This document shows positions 53,584 through 62,436 of a DNA stretch of 64,000 bases, in pieces. The notes below the pieces were generated by a model. The model was not told where the DNA came from. It searched no databases and saw only the letters and a program-made list of their open reading frames with translations. The DNA lies in contig NZ_CP026004.1 in assembly GCF_003086895.1 (NCBI RefSeq), forward strand, positions 4,174,684 to 4,238,683. The letters are read 5' to 3'. Position numbers and translations under genes: made by a program. The first letter of the stretch is position 1, and the number at the start of each line of letters is the position of its first letter. This DNA is from Stenotrophomonas sp. ESTM1D_MKCIP4_1. Its GTDB lineage: Bacteria; Pseudomonadota; Gammaproteobacteria; Xanthomonadales; Xanthomonadaceae.

Positions 53584-54216
53584 TCAGGTGTTGGCCGGCG
53601 AACTCAGCGGCGGACGCACCAGGTCGCGGTGGAAGAAATAGATTTCCTGCACCAGGAAACGCCAGCTGGTATGGAAGCTGCGGAAGCGCGTGCTGGGTGT
53701 GGACGAGGCCAGCGCATCGATGCCCAGCGCCTGGCTCAGGCGCAGCGCGCGGGCCATGTGCAACGGGTCGCTGACGATGATGACCGTATGCAGCTTGCGC
53801 TGCTCCATCAGCCGTTTGGCTTCCACCAGATTCTGCACGGTGTTGCGCGAGGCGGTCTCGATCAGGATCGCGTCATCGGGCACCCCATGCTTCAGCGCAT
53901 AGCGCCGCGCTACCTGCGATTCGGAAAAACGCGCGCCCGCACCGCCGTAGCCACCGGTGAAGATCAGCAAGGGCGCATAGCCGGCCTGGTACAGGTCCAG
54001 GCCATGGCGGATGCGCTCTTCAAACACTGGTGAAGGCTTGGCGTCGTAGGCCGCCGCGCCCAGCACGATGATCGCATCGGCCTTGGCGGCCTGGTCGCGC
54101 TCGCCCACCCAGACGATCCAGGCGGTCACGCCCAGCAGCCACACCAGCACCAGCACGAAAAGACGCCACAGCCAGCCCAGCGGGCCGGTGTGCGCGCGAT
54201 GACGGCCGCGGCTCAC
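53584..54216 (-). CDS. YdcF/SanA-family (DUF218) membrane-anchored protein
   Basis: 210 residues from GTG 54216, which overlaps the stop of the dehydratase gene (GTGA). One N-terminal membrane helix (LFVLVLVWLLGVTAWIVWV) precedes a DUF218 domain: AKADAIIVLGAAAYDAKPSP, VFEERIRHGLDLYQAGYAPL, IFTGGYGG, SRNTVQNLVEAKRLM and TVIIVSDPLHMARALRLSQAL. Members such as ElyC and SanA affect envelope synthesis and vancomycin barrier; the enzyme activity is not settled. Faces the periplasm by topology. Confidence 0.88.
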   Translation of the reverse strand: MSRGRHRAHTGPLGWLWRLFVLVLVWLLGVTAWIVWVGERDQAAKADAIIVLGAAAYDAKPSPVFEERIRHGLDLYQAGYAPLLIFTGGYGGAGARFSESQVARRYALKHGVPDDAILIETASRNTVQNLVEAKRLMEQRKLHTVIIVSDPLHMARALRLSQALGIDALASSTPSTRFRSFHTSWRFLVQEIYFFHRDLVRPPLSSPANT

Positions 54217-55175
54217 GCCGCCTCCCAGCGCAGCGCCGGCAGATCGACGTTGCCGCCGGACAGCACCAGGCCCACGCGCTGGCCGGCAAACCGGCCGGGG
54301 TGGGCCAGTACCGCCGCCAGCACGGTGGCCGAGGACGGTTCCACCACCTGCTTCAGCACCTCCCACAGCAGGCGCATCGCCGCACGGGTGGCGTCATCGT
54401 CAACCACGATCACCTCGGCGCCGGCCGCCTGCAGCAGTTGGAAATTCGGCGCGCCGATGACGGTGCGCAGGCCATCGCAGATCGTGTCGGGAGTGAGATC
54501 GGTCAGCCGCTGGCCAGCGGCCAGCGAGCGCGCGGTGTCGTCGGCGCCGGCCGGCTCGGCCAGCACCAGGCGGGTCCGCGGGCTGGCGTGCTGCAGGGCG
54601 AGGGCCGTGCCGCTGGCTAGGCCACCGCCGCCCACCGGCACCACCAGCACATCAAACGGGCCGTTGGCGTGCAGCAGTTCGAGCGCTGCAGTGCCCTGCC
54701 CGGCCATCACCGCCGGGTCGGCATAGGGATGCACCAGGGTCGCGCCGGTATCGGCCTGCACCCGGGCACAGGTGGCCTCACGGTCGGCGATGGTGGGCGG
54801 GCAGCGCCACAGCGTGGCGCCATGACGGGCGATGTTGGCCAGCTTGGCGGCCACCGCGCCTTCGGGCACCACCACGTGGCAGGGAATGCCGCGCGTACGC
54901 GCCGCCAGGGCCAGCGCCGCGCCATGGTTGCCGGACGAATGGGTGACCACACCGGCCGCAGCAGCCTGGGCATCCAGCGACCACACCGCATTGCAGGCAC
55001 CGCGGAACTTGAACGCACCGCCCCGCTGCAGATGCTCGGCCTTGAAGGAAAGGTGCGCCCCGGCCAGTGCATCCAGCGTGTGCGAGCGCAGGACCGGCGT
55101 GACATGGGCATGCGGTGCGATCCGCGCGGCGGCGGCCAGGACATCTTCGGCGCGGGGCAACAGTGAATCGCTCAT
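54213..55175 (-). CDS. PLP-dependent threonine/serine dehydratase-like enzyme
   Basis: 320 residues, ATG 55175. Fold-type II PLP enzyme: KAEHLQRGGAFKFRGACNAV holds the PLP lysine, THSSGNHGAALALAA binds the cofactor phosphate region, and VPVGGGGLASGTALAL is the Gly loop. Length and layout match catabolic threonine dehydratase or serine racemase (no ACT regulatory domain). It could deaminate Thr/Ser or racemise serine. It is coupled to the ydcF-like gene by a 4-bp overlap. Confidence 0.88.
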   Translation of the reverse strand: MSDSLLPRAEDVLAAAARIAPHAHVTPVLRSHTLDALAGAHLSFKAEHLQRGGAFKFRGACNAVWSLDAQAAAAGVVTHSSGNHGAALALAARTRGIPCHVVVPEGAVAAKLANIARHGATLWRCPPTIADREATCARVQADTGATLVHPYADPAVMAGQGTAALELLHANGPFDVLVVPVGGGGLASGTALALQHASPRTRLVLAEPAGADDTARSLAAGQRLTDLTPDTICDGLRTVIGAPNFQLLQAAGAEVIVVDDDATRAAMRLLWEVLKQVVEPSSATVLAAVLAHPGRFAGQRVGLVLSGGNVDLPALRWEAA

Positions 55176-55333
55176 GACGCAAGATTAACGTAAGCCCGGA
55201 CGCTGGCGGCCACGCCCTGTGCCATGCCAGCATGCAGGCCTTCACCGCCATTCATCCTGGGCCGGCACGATTAAGGGGCGATTCAAAGCCCACGCCTGAA
55301 GCTGGCCCTACACCCGTCCTTGGGGGGACCCAC

Positions 55334-55843
55334 ATGAAAACGCGCCTGTTGCTTGCCGGTGGCCTGTTGCTGGCCCTTACCGGCTGTTCCACCTACGACT
55401 ATGTGGGTGGCGGCGGTGGTGGCAGTTACTACCACGGTGCCCCGACCACGGAGTACCGCTATCCGTATGGCTACCCGTCCACCTATGGCTACCCCTACTA
55501 CGGTGGGTATGGCGGCTACGGTGGCTACGGCTATGGCTACTACGGCAACCCGTATTACTCGCGCCCGGTCTACCGTCCGCCGCACAACCATCGCCCGCCG
55601 CCGCCGCGTCCGGGCAATGGGGGCGAGAACCGTCCGCCGCCGCCACCGCGCCAGAACAATGGCGGCTCGCCGTGGCGGAACATGGACTCGATGCGTCGCC
55701 CGCCGCAGTCCCGACCGTCTGCGCCACAAGCCCGGCCGTCTGCGCCCCAGGCGCGACCGTCGGCACCGCCGCAGGCCCGTCCGGCACCCGCGCCGCGCGC
55801 ACCGCGGTCGAACGGCTCGCCGTGGCGGAACATGGAACGATGA
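55334..55843 (+). CDS. Gly/Tyr-rich and Pro-rich lipoprotein
   Basis: 169 residues from ATG 55334. Lipoprotein signal MKTRLLLAGGLLLALTGCST with lipobox LTGC. After it, a Gly/Tyr region (GYPYYGGYGGYGGYGYGYYG), then a Pro/Arg-rich tail with RPSAPQA repeats. The motif GSPWRNM occurs twice (about residues 116 and 163). The composition suggests a flexible, surface-attached or envelope-spanning protein; no function known. The tail repeats look like recent internal duplications. Confidence 0.8.
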   Translation: MKTRLLLAGGLLLALTGCSTYDYVGGGGGGSYYHGAPTTEYRYPYGYPSTYGYPYYGGYGGYGGYGYGYYGNPYYSRPVYRPPHNHRPPPPRPGNGGENRPPPPPRQNNGGSPWRNMDSMRRPPQSRPSAPQARPSAPQARPSAPPQARPAPAPRAPRSNGSPWRNMER

Positions 55844-55974
55844 ATGGTTCCCCGTTGCGAAACACGGATCGTGCGACGCAGCGCACAGTTGAGGCCTGAA
55901 CCATCTTGCATTTCACGCGGTTCAGGCCGCACTCTACGCGGGTGGTGACGGCCCACGTCACAAAGTGACGAAAA

Positions 55975-56106
55975 CGTTAAGAGCTCGTCACAAACCGCTC
56001 TACGTCGATATCCGACAGGAACATCTGGATCCCCCCTGTTCCGGCCCTGTCGGATGTCGGCACCTCTGAAAGCAGACGGCCCCGCAATGCGGGGCCGTTT
56101 GTTTTT
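55975..56106 (+). ncRNA. Candidate small RNA or long structured leader/terminator
   Basis: A 13-bp stem GATATCCGACAGG (56007-56019) pairs with CCTGTCGGATGTC (56046-56058) with one G-U pair and an inner AACA/TGTT pairing. It is followed 17 bases later by a perfect 10-bp GC stem and a U tract. The unit is 130 bp beyond the lipoprotein gene. The 5' end is not defined; it could instead be the 3' untranslated region of the lipoprotein mRNA. Confidence 0.4.
56076..56106 (+). terminator. Rho-independent terminator
   Basis: ACGGCCCCGC-AAT-GCGGGGCCGT followed by TTGTTTTT. Ten perfect base pairs, 3-base loop, clear U tract on the plus strand. Confidence 0.9.
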
Positions 56107-56122
56107 GATGGTCCCGCAAGGG

Positions 56123-56196
56123 CATCCACGCATGGCGTGGATCTACTGGGATTGCCGGCGGCCCTGGCTTCAGTAGATCCACGCCATGCGTGGATG
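56123..56196. repeat. SMAG inverted pair (GTAGATCCACGCC subfamily)
   Basis: CATCCACGCATGGCGTGGAT ending CTAC at 56146, and GTAGATCCACGCCATGCGTG starting at 56173. Both arms are perfect. The pair can form one long hairpin between the small-RNA terminator and mnmG. Confidence 0.9.
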
Positions 56197-56481
56197 GGCG
56201 CTACAGGCAGCGCCAAAAAAACAGGGCCGGACAGTCCCCCGACTGCCGGCCCCCCGCTTCCCCACCGTGCGCCTGTACCGGCCCCTGTTCCAATTCCGGT
56301 AACGGCGCCTACGGCGCCAGCCACGATGGGTGCTATTGGGTTATCTGCAAATATCCTGCCAACTTTAGGGCGGATTTCATCCCGCGCCCGATCCGGGCCC
56401 GTCGCCCTCCCCCGAATGGCGCTAAAATCGCCACCCCGGCGCCGCCCCCGGCCGCGCCCGTCCCCCTGCTGACCTGCCCCC

Positions 56482-58371
56482 ATGACCCAGTCCTTCCATC
56501 GTTACGACGTCATCGTCATCGGCGGTGGCCACGCCGGCACCGAGGCCGCGCTGGCCGCGGCCCGTACCGGCGTGCGCACCCTGCTGTTGACCCACAACAT
56601 CGAAACGGTGGGCGCGATGAGCTGCAACCCGGCCATCGGCGGCATCGGCAAGGGCCATATGGTCAAGGAAATCGACGCCCTCGGCGGCGCCATGGCACAT
56701 GCGGCCGACCGCGCCGGTATCCAGTGGCGCACGCTGAACGCCTCCAAGGGCCCGGCCGTGCGCGCCACCCGCTGCCAGGCCGACCGCAACCTCTACCGCA
56801 TGGCGATCCGCGCCATCGTCGAAGGCCAGGCCAACCTGACCGTGTTCCAGGCCGCCGTCGATGATCTTGTCATCGAGGGCGACGACGTGCGTGGGGTCAT
56901 CACCCAGACCGGCCTGCGCTTCGATGCCGCCGCCGTGGTACTGACCGCCGGCACCTTCCTGGCCGGCAAGATCCACGTCGGCCCGACCCAGTACGCCGCC
57001 GGCCGCATGGGCGACCCGCCGGCCACCACGCTGGCCGCGCGCCTGCGCGAGCGTCCGTTCCAGGTCGACCGCCTGAAGACCGGCACCCCGCCGCGCATCG
57101 ATGGCCGCTCGCTGGATTACAGCGTGATGGACGAGCAGCCCGGCGACAGCCCGCGCCCGGTCATGTCCTTCCTCGGTTCGGTGGACGAGCATCCGCAGCA
57201 GGTCAGCTGCTGGATCACCCACACCACCGAACAGACCCACCAGATCATCCGCGATGCGCTGCACCGCTCGCCGCTGTACAGCGGCCAGATCGAAGGCATC
57301 GGCCCGCGCTACTGCCCGTCCATCGAAGACAAGGTGGTGCGCTTTGCCGAGAAGGCCAGCCACCAGATCTTCGTCGAGCCCGAAGGCCTGGGCATCGTCG
57401 AGATCTACCCCAACGGCATCTCCACCTCGCTGCCGTTCGACGTACAGCTGGAGATGGTGCGCAGCATCGTCGGCTTCCAGAACGCGCACATCACCCGTCC
57501 TGGCTACGCCATCGAATACGACTTCTTCGATCCGCGCGGGCTGAAGGCCTCACTGGAAACCAAGCTGGTCAACGGACTGTTCTTCGCCGGTCAGATCAAC
57601 GGCACCACCGGCTACGAAGAAGCGGCGGCACAGGGCCTGCTGGCCGGCCTCAACGCTGCACGCCAGGTGCGTGGGCTGGACGGCTGGTGCCCGCGCCGCG
57701 ACGAGGCCTACCTGGGCGTGCTGGTGGATGACCTGATCACCCACGGCACCAACGAGCCGTACCGCATGTTCACCAGCCGCGCCGAGTACCGCCTGCAGCT
57801 GCGCGAGGACAACGCCGACCAGCGCCTCACCCCGGCCGGTCGCGAAATGGGCTTGGTGGATGACCGCCGCTGGCGCGCGTTCGAGACCAAGCAGGCCGCC
57901 GTGGCTGCCGAGCGCGCACGCCTGGGTGCACTGTGGGCGACCCCGGCCAATGCGCTGGGTCGCGAAGTGCAGGACACGCTGGGCGTGGCGGTCAGCCGCG
58001 AAACCAACGTGCTGGACCTCATCAAGCGCCCGGAACTGGATTACGCGCAGCTGATGCAGGTGCCGTCGCTGGGCCCGGCCGTGGCCGATGCCAAGGTGGC
58101 CGAGCAGGTGGAGATCGGTGTGAAGTACGCCGGCTACCTGGACCGCCAGCGCGATGAGATCGAACGCCAGCAGCGCCACGAAGCCACGCCGATTGCCGAG
58201 GGCTTCGACTACGCCACGGTGCGTGGGTTGTCGGCCGAAGTGCTGCAGAAGCTGGAACGCGTGCGCCCGCAGACCATCGGCCAGGCACAGCGGATTCCCG
58301 GCATGACCCCGGCGGCGATCTCGCTGCTGCTGGTGCACCTGGAGCGTGCCCGTCGCGGCCGCGTGGCATAA
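56482..58371 (+). CDS. mnmG: tRNA uridine-5-carboxymethylaminomethyl modification enzyme, FAD-binding subunit
   Basis: 629 residues, full length, start ATG 56482. With MnmE it modifies U34 of tRNAs reading NNA/NNG codons. FAD site [20 protein letters not shown] at the start; [31 protein letters not shown], the active-site stretch [22 protein letters not shown] and [15 protein letters not shown] are all present, with the C-terminal helical domain. Highly conserved housekeeping gene. Confidence 0.98.
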   Translation: MTQSFHRYDVIVIGGGHAGTEAALAAARTGVRTLLLTHNIETVGAMSCNPAIGGIGKGHMVKEIDALGGAMAHAADRAGIQWRTLNASKGPAVRATRCQADRNLYRMAIRAIVEGQANLTVFQAAVDDLVIEGDDVRGVITQTGLRFDAAAVVLTAGTFLAGKIHVGPTQYAAGRMGDPPATTLAARLRERPFQVDRLKTGTPPRIDGRSLDYSVMDEQPGDSPRPVMSFLGSVDEHPQQVSCWITHTTEQTHQIIRDALHRSPLYSGQIEGIGPRYCPSIEDKVVRFAEKASHQIFVEPEGLGIVEIYPNGISTSLPFDVQLEMVRSIVGFQNAHITRPGYAIEYDFFDPRGLKASLETKLVNGLFFAGQINGTTGYEEAAAQGLLAGLNAARQVRGLDGWCPRRDEAYLGVLVDDLITHGTNEPYRMFTSRAEYRLQLREDNADQRLTPAGREMGLVDDRRWRAFETKQAAVAAERARLGALWATPANALGREVQDTLGVAVSRETNVLDLIKRPELDYAQLMQVPSLGPAVADAKVAEQVEIGVKYAGYLDRQRDEIERQQRHEATPIAEGFDYATVRGLSAEVLQKLERVRPQTIGQAQRIPGMTPAAISLLLVHLERARRGRVA

Positions 58372-58389
58372 CGCGCATCGCGCAGATGC

Positions 58390-58454
58390 CATCCACGCAT
58401 GGCGTGGATCTACCGCAATCGCCGCCTTGGCAGGTGTCGACCTTGGTCGACACA
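58390..58454. repeat. Two SMAG palindromes of different subfamilies
   Basis: An inverted GTAGATCCACGCC-type element (58390-58413, ending CTAC) and a GGTGTCGACCTTGGTCGACA palindrome (58433-58454), both behind mnmG and ahead of the gamma-carbonic anhydrase gene. Confidence 0.8.
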
Positions 58455-58530
58455 CCGCATCAGGTGCCCGCAGAGCCGCCATCGGCGGAGCGCGTATCAT
58501 CGTCGCGATTGCCCCACCCTGGAGACAGCG

Positions 58531-59061
58531 ATGAACCCTCTGCGCCCCTTCCGCGACAAGATGCCCGTCCTCGGCGAGCGCGTGTACATCGACCCGGCCT
58601 GCACGCTCATCGGTGACGTGGCACTGGCCGACGATGTCTCCATCTGGCCGGGCACGGTCATCCGCGGCGACGTCAATTTCGTCCGCATCGGCGCCCGCAC
58701 CAACGTGCAGGACGGCACCATCATCCACGTCAGCCACCACAGCCCGTACAACAAGGCCGGCTACCCGACCCTCATCGGCGAAGGCGTGACCGTCGGCCAT
58801 GGCTGCATCATCCACGCCTGCACCATCGGCGATTACAGCCTGATCGGCATGGGTGCGTGCATCCTCGATGGTGCACGCGTCGAGCGCCATGCGTTCGTCG
58901 GTGCCGGCGCGGTGGTCGGGCCGGGCAAGGTGGTGGGCGAAGGCGAACTGTGGGTCGGCAACCCGGCGCGTCCGGCACGCACGCTCAGCGACAAGGAGAT
59001 CGAGTCCCTGCACTACTCGGCCGACCACTACGTGCGGCTGAAGGACGAATACCGGGGCTGA
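58531..59061 (+). CDS. Gamma-carbonic anhydrase-like hexapeptide-repeat protein
   Basis: 176 residues from ATG 58531 with GGAG upstream. Left-handed beta-helix repeats are visible throughout (VDIGDVALADDVSIW-type rungs; VIRGDVNFVRIGARTNVQDG). The metal His ligands appear in IIHVSHHSP and VGHGCIIHAC. This matches the YrdA/CaiE-like gamma-class family. Many members show no measurable carbonic anhydrase activity, so the reaction is uncertain. Confidence 0.88.
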   Translation: MNPLRPFRDKMPVLGERVYIDPACTLIGDVALADDVSIWPGTVIRGDVNFVRIGARTNVQDGTIIHVSHHSPYNKAGYPTLIGEGVTVGHGCIIHACTIGDYSLIGMGACILDGARVERHAFVGAGAVVGPGKVVGEGELWVGNPARPARTLSDKEIESLHYSADHYVRLKDEYRG

Positions 59062-59184
59062 GCCGCGTCGCCGGCCACCGTGCTCTGCTAAAGTCGGGGC
59101 CCGACCAGGAACCGTCGAGATCCCCATGCCTGTGGCAGCACGCCGGAGAGGACTCCAGCGCCCACATCCGCAGCCGTCGCACTG

Positions 59185-59874
59185 ATGGCAGCGCCCATGC
59201 TCGATACCTACCGCGAGGTGGTAACGCCGGAAGGCGTGCCACTGCAGCTGCCCACCGCCGGGCCGATGCCGCGTGCGCTGGCCTGGCTGGTCGACCTGGG
59301 CATCCGCTTCGGCGCGCTGGTGCTGCTGTCCATTCCGCTGGCGCTGCTGGATGAACTCGGCCGCGGCATCTACATGGCGCTGATGTTCCTGCTGATGTGG
59401 GCCTACCCCATCGTCTGCGAAGCGCTGTGGGGCCGCACCCTGGGCAAGCGTGTGCTGGGCCTGCGCGTGCTGTCGCGCGATGGCGCACCGGTGGGCTGGA
59501 TGGCGTCGATCACCCGCAACCTGCTGCGCACCGTGGACATGCTGCCGTTCGGCTACGCGCTGGGCCTGCTCAGCAGCCTGTTCGATCCCTACGGGCGCCG
59601 CCTGGGCGACCTCGTGGCCGGCACCGTGGTGGTGCACGAGCCCATGCACTACCTGCAGCCGCCGACCACCATCGACAGCGTGCTGGTACCCCCGCAGCCG
59701 CTGCGCCCGCAGGAACAGGCGGCGGTGATGGCCTTCGCCGAACGCGCGCCGCGGCTGTCGCCGGGCCGCCAACAGGAACTGGCCGGCATTGCCGAACCGC
59801 TGACCGGTGCCGCCGGCCAGGTGGGCGTGCTGCGCCTGTATGCGATGGCCAATTGGCTGCTGGGACGCCGATGA
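59185..59874 (+). CDS. RDD-family membrane protein
   Basis: 229 residues, ATG 59185 (ATG 59197 also possible). The RDD pattern is visible: an Arg/Asp in PRALAWLVDLGIRFGALVLL, later GRTLGKRVLGLRVLSRDG and the Asp in DPYGRRLGDLVAGTVVV. Two to three membrane helices. RDD proteins include Na+/H+ antiporter-like transporters but most are uncharacterised. It is the first gene of a tightly coupled membrane operon with SpoIIM, DUF4129, DUF4350 and MoxR genes. Confidence 0.88.
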   Translation: MAAPMLDTYREVVTPEGVPLQLPTAGPMPRALAWLVDLGIRFGALVLLSIPLALLDELGRGIYMALMFLLMWAYPIVCEALWGRTLGKRVLGLRVLSRDGAPVGWMASITRNLLRTVDMLPFGYALGLLSSLFDPYGRRLGDLVAGTVVVHEPMHYLQPPTTIDSVLVPPQPLRPQEQAAVMAFAERAPRLSPGRQQELAGIAEPLTGAAGQVGVLRLYAMANWLLGRR

Positions 59875-60863
59875 AGCAGGAACAGTTCGTCGCCCGGCAC
59901 CAGCAGGAATGGCAGGCACTGGAGCAGTGGCTGCAGCACCGCGCAGGCGCGTCGCGCCGCAGGCGGCGCCGTCCGGAAGCCGGTGATCCCGGCGATGTTG
60001 CCTTCCCCCAGCGCTACCGCCGCCTGTGCCAGCAGTTGGCACTCGCCCGCGAACGCGGCTACAGCCCGCAGCTGGTGCAGCGCCTGCAGCAGCTGATGCA
60101 GCAGGGTCACAGTGTCCTGTACCGCACCCCGCCCGTGCGCTGGCGGCGGGCGCTGGAATTCCTGGTCGCCGATTTCCCGATGCTGGTACGCAGCCAGGCG
60201 CGCAGCATGTGGGTGGCACTGGCGATGTTCGCGGTGCCGGCATTGGCCTGCTTCGCCGTGGTGCAGCTGTACCCGGACAGCGTCCACCTGCTGATGGACA
60301 ACAGCCAGATCGCCGAGATGGAACGCATGTACGACCCGGCGGCCGACCGCCTCGGGCGTGACAGCGGCACCGACTGGATGATGTTCGGCTACTACATCAT
60401 GAACAACATCAGCATCGCCCTGCGCACGTTCGCCAGCGGCCTGCTGGCCGGGCTGGGCACGCTGCTGGTGCTGTTGTTCAACGGCGTCATCCTCGGCGCC
60501 GTTGCGGGCCACCTGCAGCAGATCGGCCATGGCGATCCGTTCTGGCGCTTCGTCGTCGGCCATGCCGCCTTCGAGCTGACCGCCATCGTCATCGCCGGCG
60601 GTGCCGGTCTGCAGCTGGGCATGAAACTGCTGGCGCCCGGTCGACGCCGCCGCATCGACGCGCTGGTGGAAGGTGGCCGCATCGGCGCCCGGCTGTGCCT
60701 GGGCGTGGCCTTCATGCTGCTGCTGGCCGCCTTCGTGGAAGCGTTCTGGTCGTCGATCGCGCAGATCCCGGCGTGGGCCAAGTACAGCGTGGCCGGTGTG
60801 CTGTGGGCCGGCGTGCTGCTGTGGCTGTGGCGCGGTGGCCGTGGGGGTGAACGTGCGCATTGA
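59871..60863 (+). CDS. Stage II sporulation protein M-like (SpoIIM/DUF95) membrane protein
   Basis: 330 residues; ATG overlaps the RDD stop (ATGA). A charged N-terminus (Arg-rich) is followed by about five membrane helices with SpoIIM features: FGYYIMNNISIALRTFASGL, LGTLLVLLFNGVILGAVAGH, RFVVGHAAFELTAIVIAGGA. The organism does not sporulate; related proteins form a widespread membrane set with MoxR ATPases. Function unknown. Confidence 0.87.
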   Translation: MKQEQFVARHQQEWQALEQWLQHRAGASRRRRRRPEAGDPGDVAFPQRYRRLCQQLALARERGYSPQLVQRLQQLMQQGHSVLYRTPPVRWRRALEFLVADFPMLVRSQARSMWVALAMFAVPALACFAVVQLYPDSVHLLMDNSQIAEMERMYDPAADRLGRDSGTDWMMFGYYIMNNISIALRTFASGLLAGLGTLLVLLFNGVILGAVAGHLQQIGHGDPFWRFVVGHAAFELTAIVIAGGAGLQLGMKLLAPGRRRRIDALVEGGRIGARLCLGVAFMLLLAAFVEAFWSSIAQIPAWAKYSVAGVLWAGVLLWLWRGGRGGERAH

Positions 60864-62436
60864 CCACCTGGACGTGGCACTGCGCGCACGCAGCAGCTGG
60901 GAAGCCATGGAACTGGGCACCGCCCTGGCCCGCCGCCACGCGCGTGCGGTATGGGGCAGCTGGCTGCTGGCCAGCGCACCGCTGTTCGTGCTGTTCAACG
61001 CGCTGGCCTGGTGGCTGGATGGCTTCGCCTGGGCGTCGCTGGCGATGTGGTGGTGCAACCCGCTGTTCGAGCGCGCGCCGCTGTACGTGCTCTCGCGTGG
61101 CATCTTCGGCGAGCAGGTGGGCGCGCGGGCGGCCCTGGCCGCGCAACGGCACTGGGGTGGCACCGGTTTCTGGGGCTACCTGGGCTGGCGCCGCTTCAGC
61201 CTGCTGCGCAGCCTGTGCCTGCCGGTGAACCTGCTGGAAGGCAACGCGCCGGCACAGCGTGGCCCGCGGCGGCGCGCCGTGGCGGCAGGCGCGGCCGGAC
61301 CGGCCATCATCCTGACGCTGATCTGCCTGGGCTTCGAGCTGGTGCTGGTGCTGGGCGCGATCGCTGCGGTGTTCCTGTTCATACCGCTGGAACTGCTGCC
61401 CGATTCGTGGCGCGCGGCCTGGGCCATGGTGAGCGTTGAAACCCCGCCGTGGGCGGACCTGGTGCTGAACCTGCTGAGCTGGCTGGCCGCCGCGCTGATC
61501 GGCCCGTTCTATGTGGGCGCCGGCTTCGGCCTGTACCTCAACCGGCGCACGCAGATGGAAGCGTGGGACGTGGAAATTGCCCTGCGCCGGCTGCGCGAGC
61601 GGCTGCTGCCGGCGGCATCCACGCTGGCCCTGCTGCTGTGCCTGGCCCTGCCACTGGCACCGGCCCACGCGCAGGACGCGGACGCCGATGCGGAGCGTGG
61701 GGTTGAAGCGGAACTGACGGCCGCCAATGACCCCGGCAATACCGCCGCGGGCGTCTTCGGCGGGAAGCCGGTCGACACCAGCGGCTTCCGCCAGGCGGTG
61801 AACCGGGCCTACGAGGATCCGCTGCAGCGCCCGCTGCGCCAGGTGACCGAATGGAAGCCGATCGACGATGGCGCGGCAGAAAAGAAGGCCGAGAAAGACA
61901 ACAGCAAGGACGACAAGGCCGGCCAGAACCGTGGCGAGCGCAATGGCAAGCTGAAGCTGCTGGCACGCGTGGCCGAATGGGGCCTGTGGGCGCTGCTGGG
62001 CGGGGTGGTGCTGGTGCTGCTGCTGACCGCCCGGCTCTGGTGGCCCTGGCTGCGTGGCACGGGCCGGCGCAAGACGAAGGACGCCCCGCGCGTGCAGGAA
62101 GAAGCCGTGGACATGCCGGTGGTGCTGCCGCCGGATGTGGCCACCCAGGCCGGCCTGCTGTGGGACCAGGGGCGCCCGCGCCAGGCCTTGGCCCTGCTGT
62201 ACCGCGCCAGCGTGCGCACCCTGGTCGAACGCACCGGCAACGCCCTGCCCCCCGGCGCGACCGAAGCACAGTGCCTGCGTGCCTCGCGACGCCTGCCGCA
62301 GGCTGCGGACCGCGATCTGTTCGCCCGCATCGTGCGCACGTGGCAGTACGCCGCGTACGGCGGCCGCCTGCCCACGCGCGATGAGTTCGATGGACTGGCC
62401 GCCACGCTGCGCCAGCAGTTCGGGTGGAAGGCATGA
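60853..62436 (+). CDS. DUF4129-type membrane protein
   Basis: 527 residues from GTG 60853 (GTG 60847 also possible), overlapping the previous stop. About six helices in the first half, a cleavable-looking inner segment (LLPAASTLALLLCLALPLAPAHAQD), an acidic/Lys-rich linker, another helix, and a C-terminal DUF4129 part (LWDQGRPRQALALLYRASVR, LVERTGNALPPGATEAQCLR, WQYAAYGGRLP). DUF4129 domains often sit beside transglutaminase or MoxR genes. The role is probably envelope related, by context only. Confidence 0.82.
   Translation: MRIDHLDVALRARSSWEAMELGTALARRHARAVWGSWLLASAPLFVLFNALAWWLDGFAWASLAMWWCNPLFERAPLYVLSRGIFGEQVGARAALAAQRHWGGTGFWGYLGWRRFSLLRSLCLPVNLLEGNAPAQRGPRRRAVAAGAAGPAIILTLICLGFELVLVLGAIAAVFLFIPLELLPDSWRAAWAMVSVETPPWADLVLNLLSWLAAALIGPFYVGAGFGLYLNRRTQMEAWDVEIALRRLRERLLPAASTLALLLCLALPLAPAHAQDADADAERGVEAELTAANDPGNTAAGVFGGKPVDTSGFRQAVNRAYEDPLQRPLRQVTEWKPIDDGAAEKKAEKDNSKDDKAGQNRGERNGKLKLLARVAEWGLWALLGGVVLVLLLTARLWWPWLRGTGRRKTKDAPRVQEEAVDMPVVLPPDVATQAGLLWDQGRPRQALALLYRASVRTLVERTGNALPPGATEAQCLRASRRLPQAADRDLFARIVRTWQYAAYGGRLPTRDEFDGLAATLRQQFGWKA

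Larger units (their letters stand above)
55844..56481. other. 640-bp gap with a possible small RNA and SMAG elements before mnmG
   Basis: From left to right: leader DNA, a strong hairpin (56007-56058), a rho-independent terminator (56076-56106), a SMAG inverted pair (56123-56196), and 285 bp before mnmG, which should contain its promoter and leader. No protein gene is evident. Confidence 0.7.
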
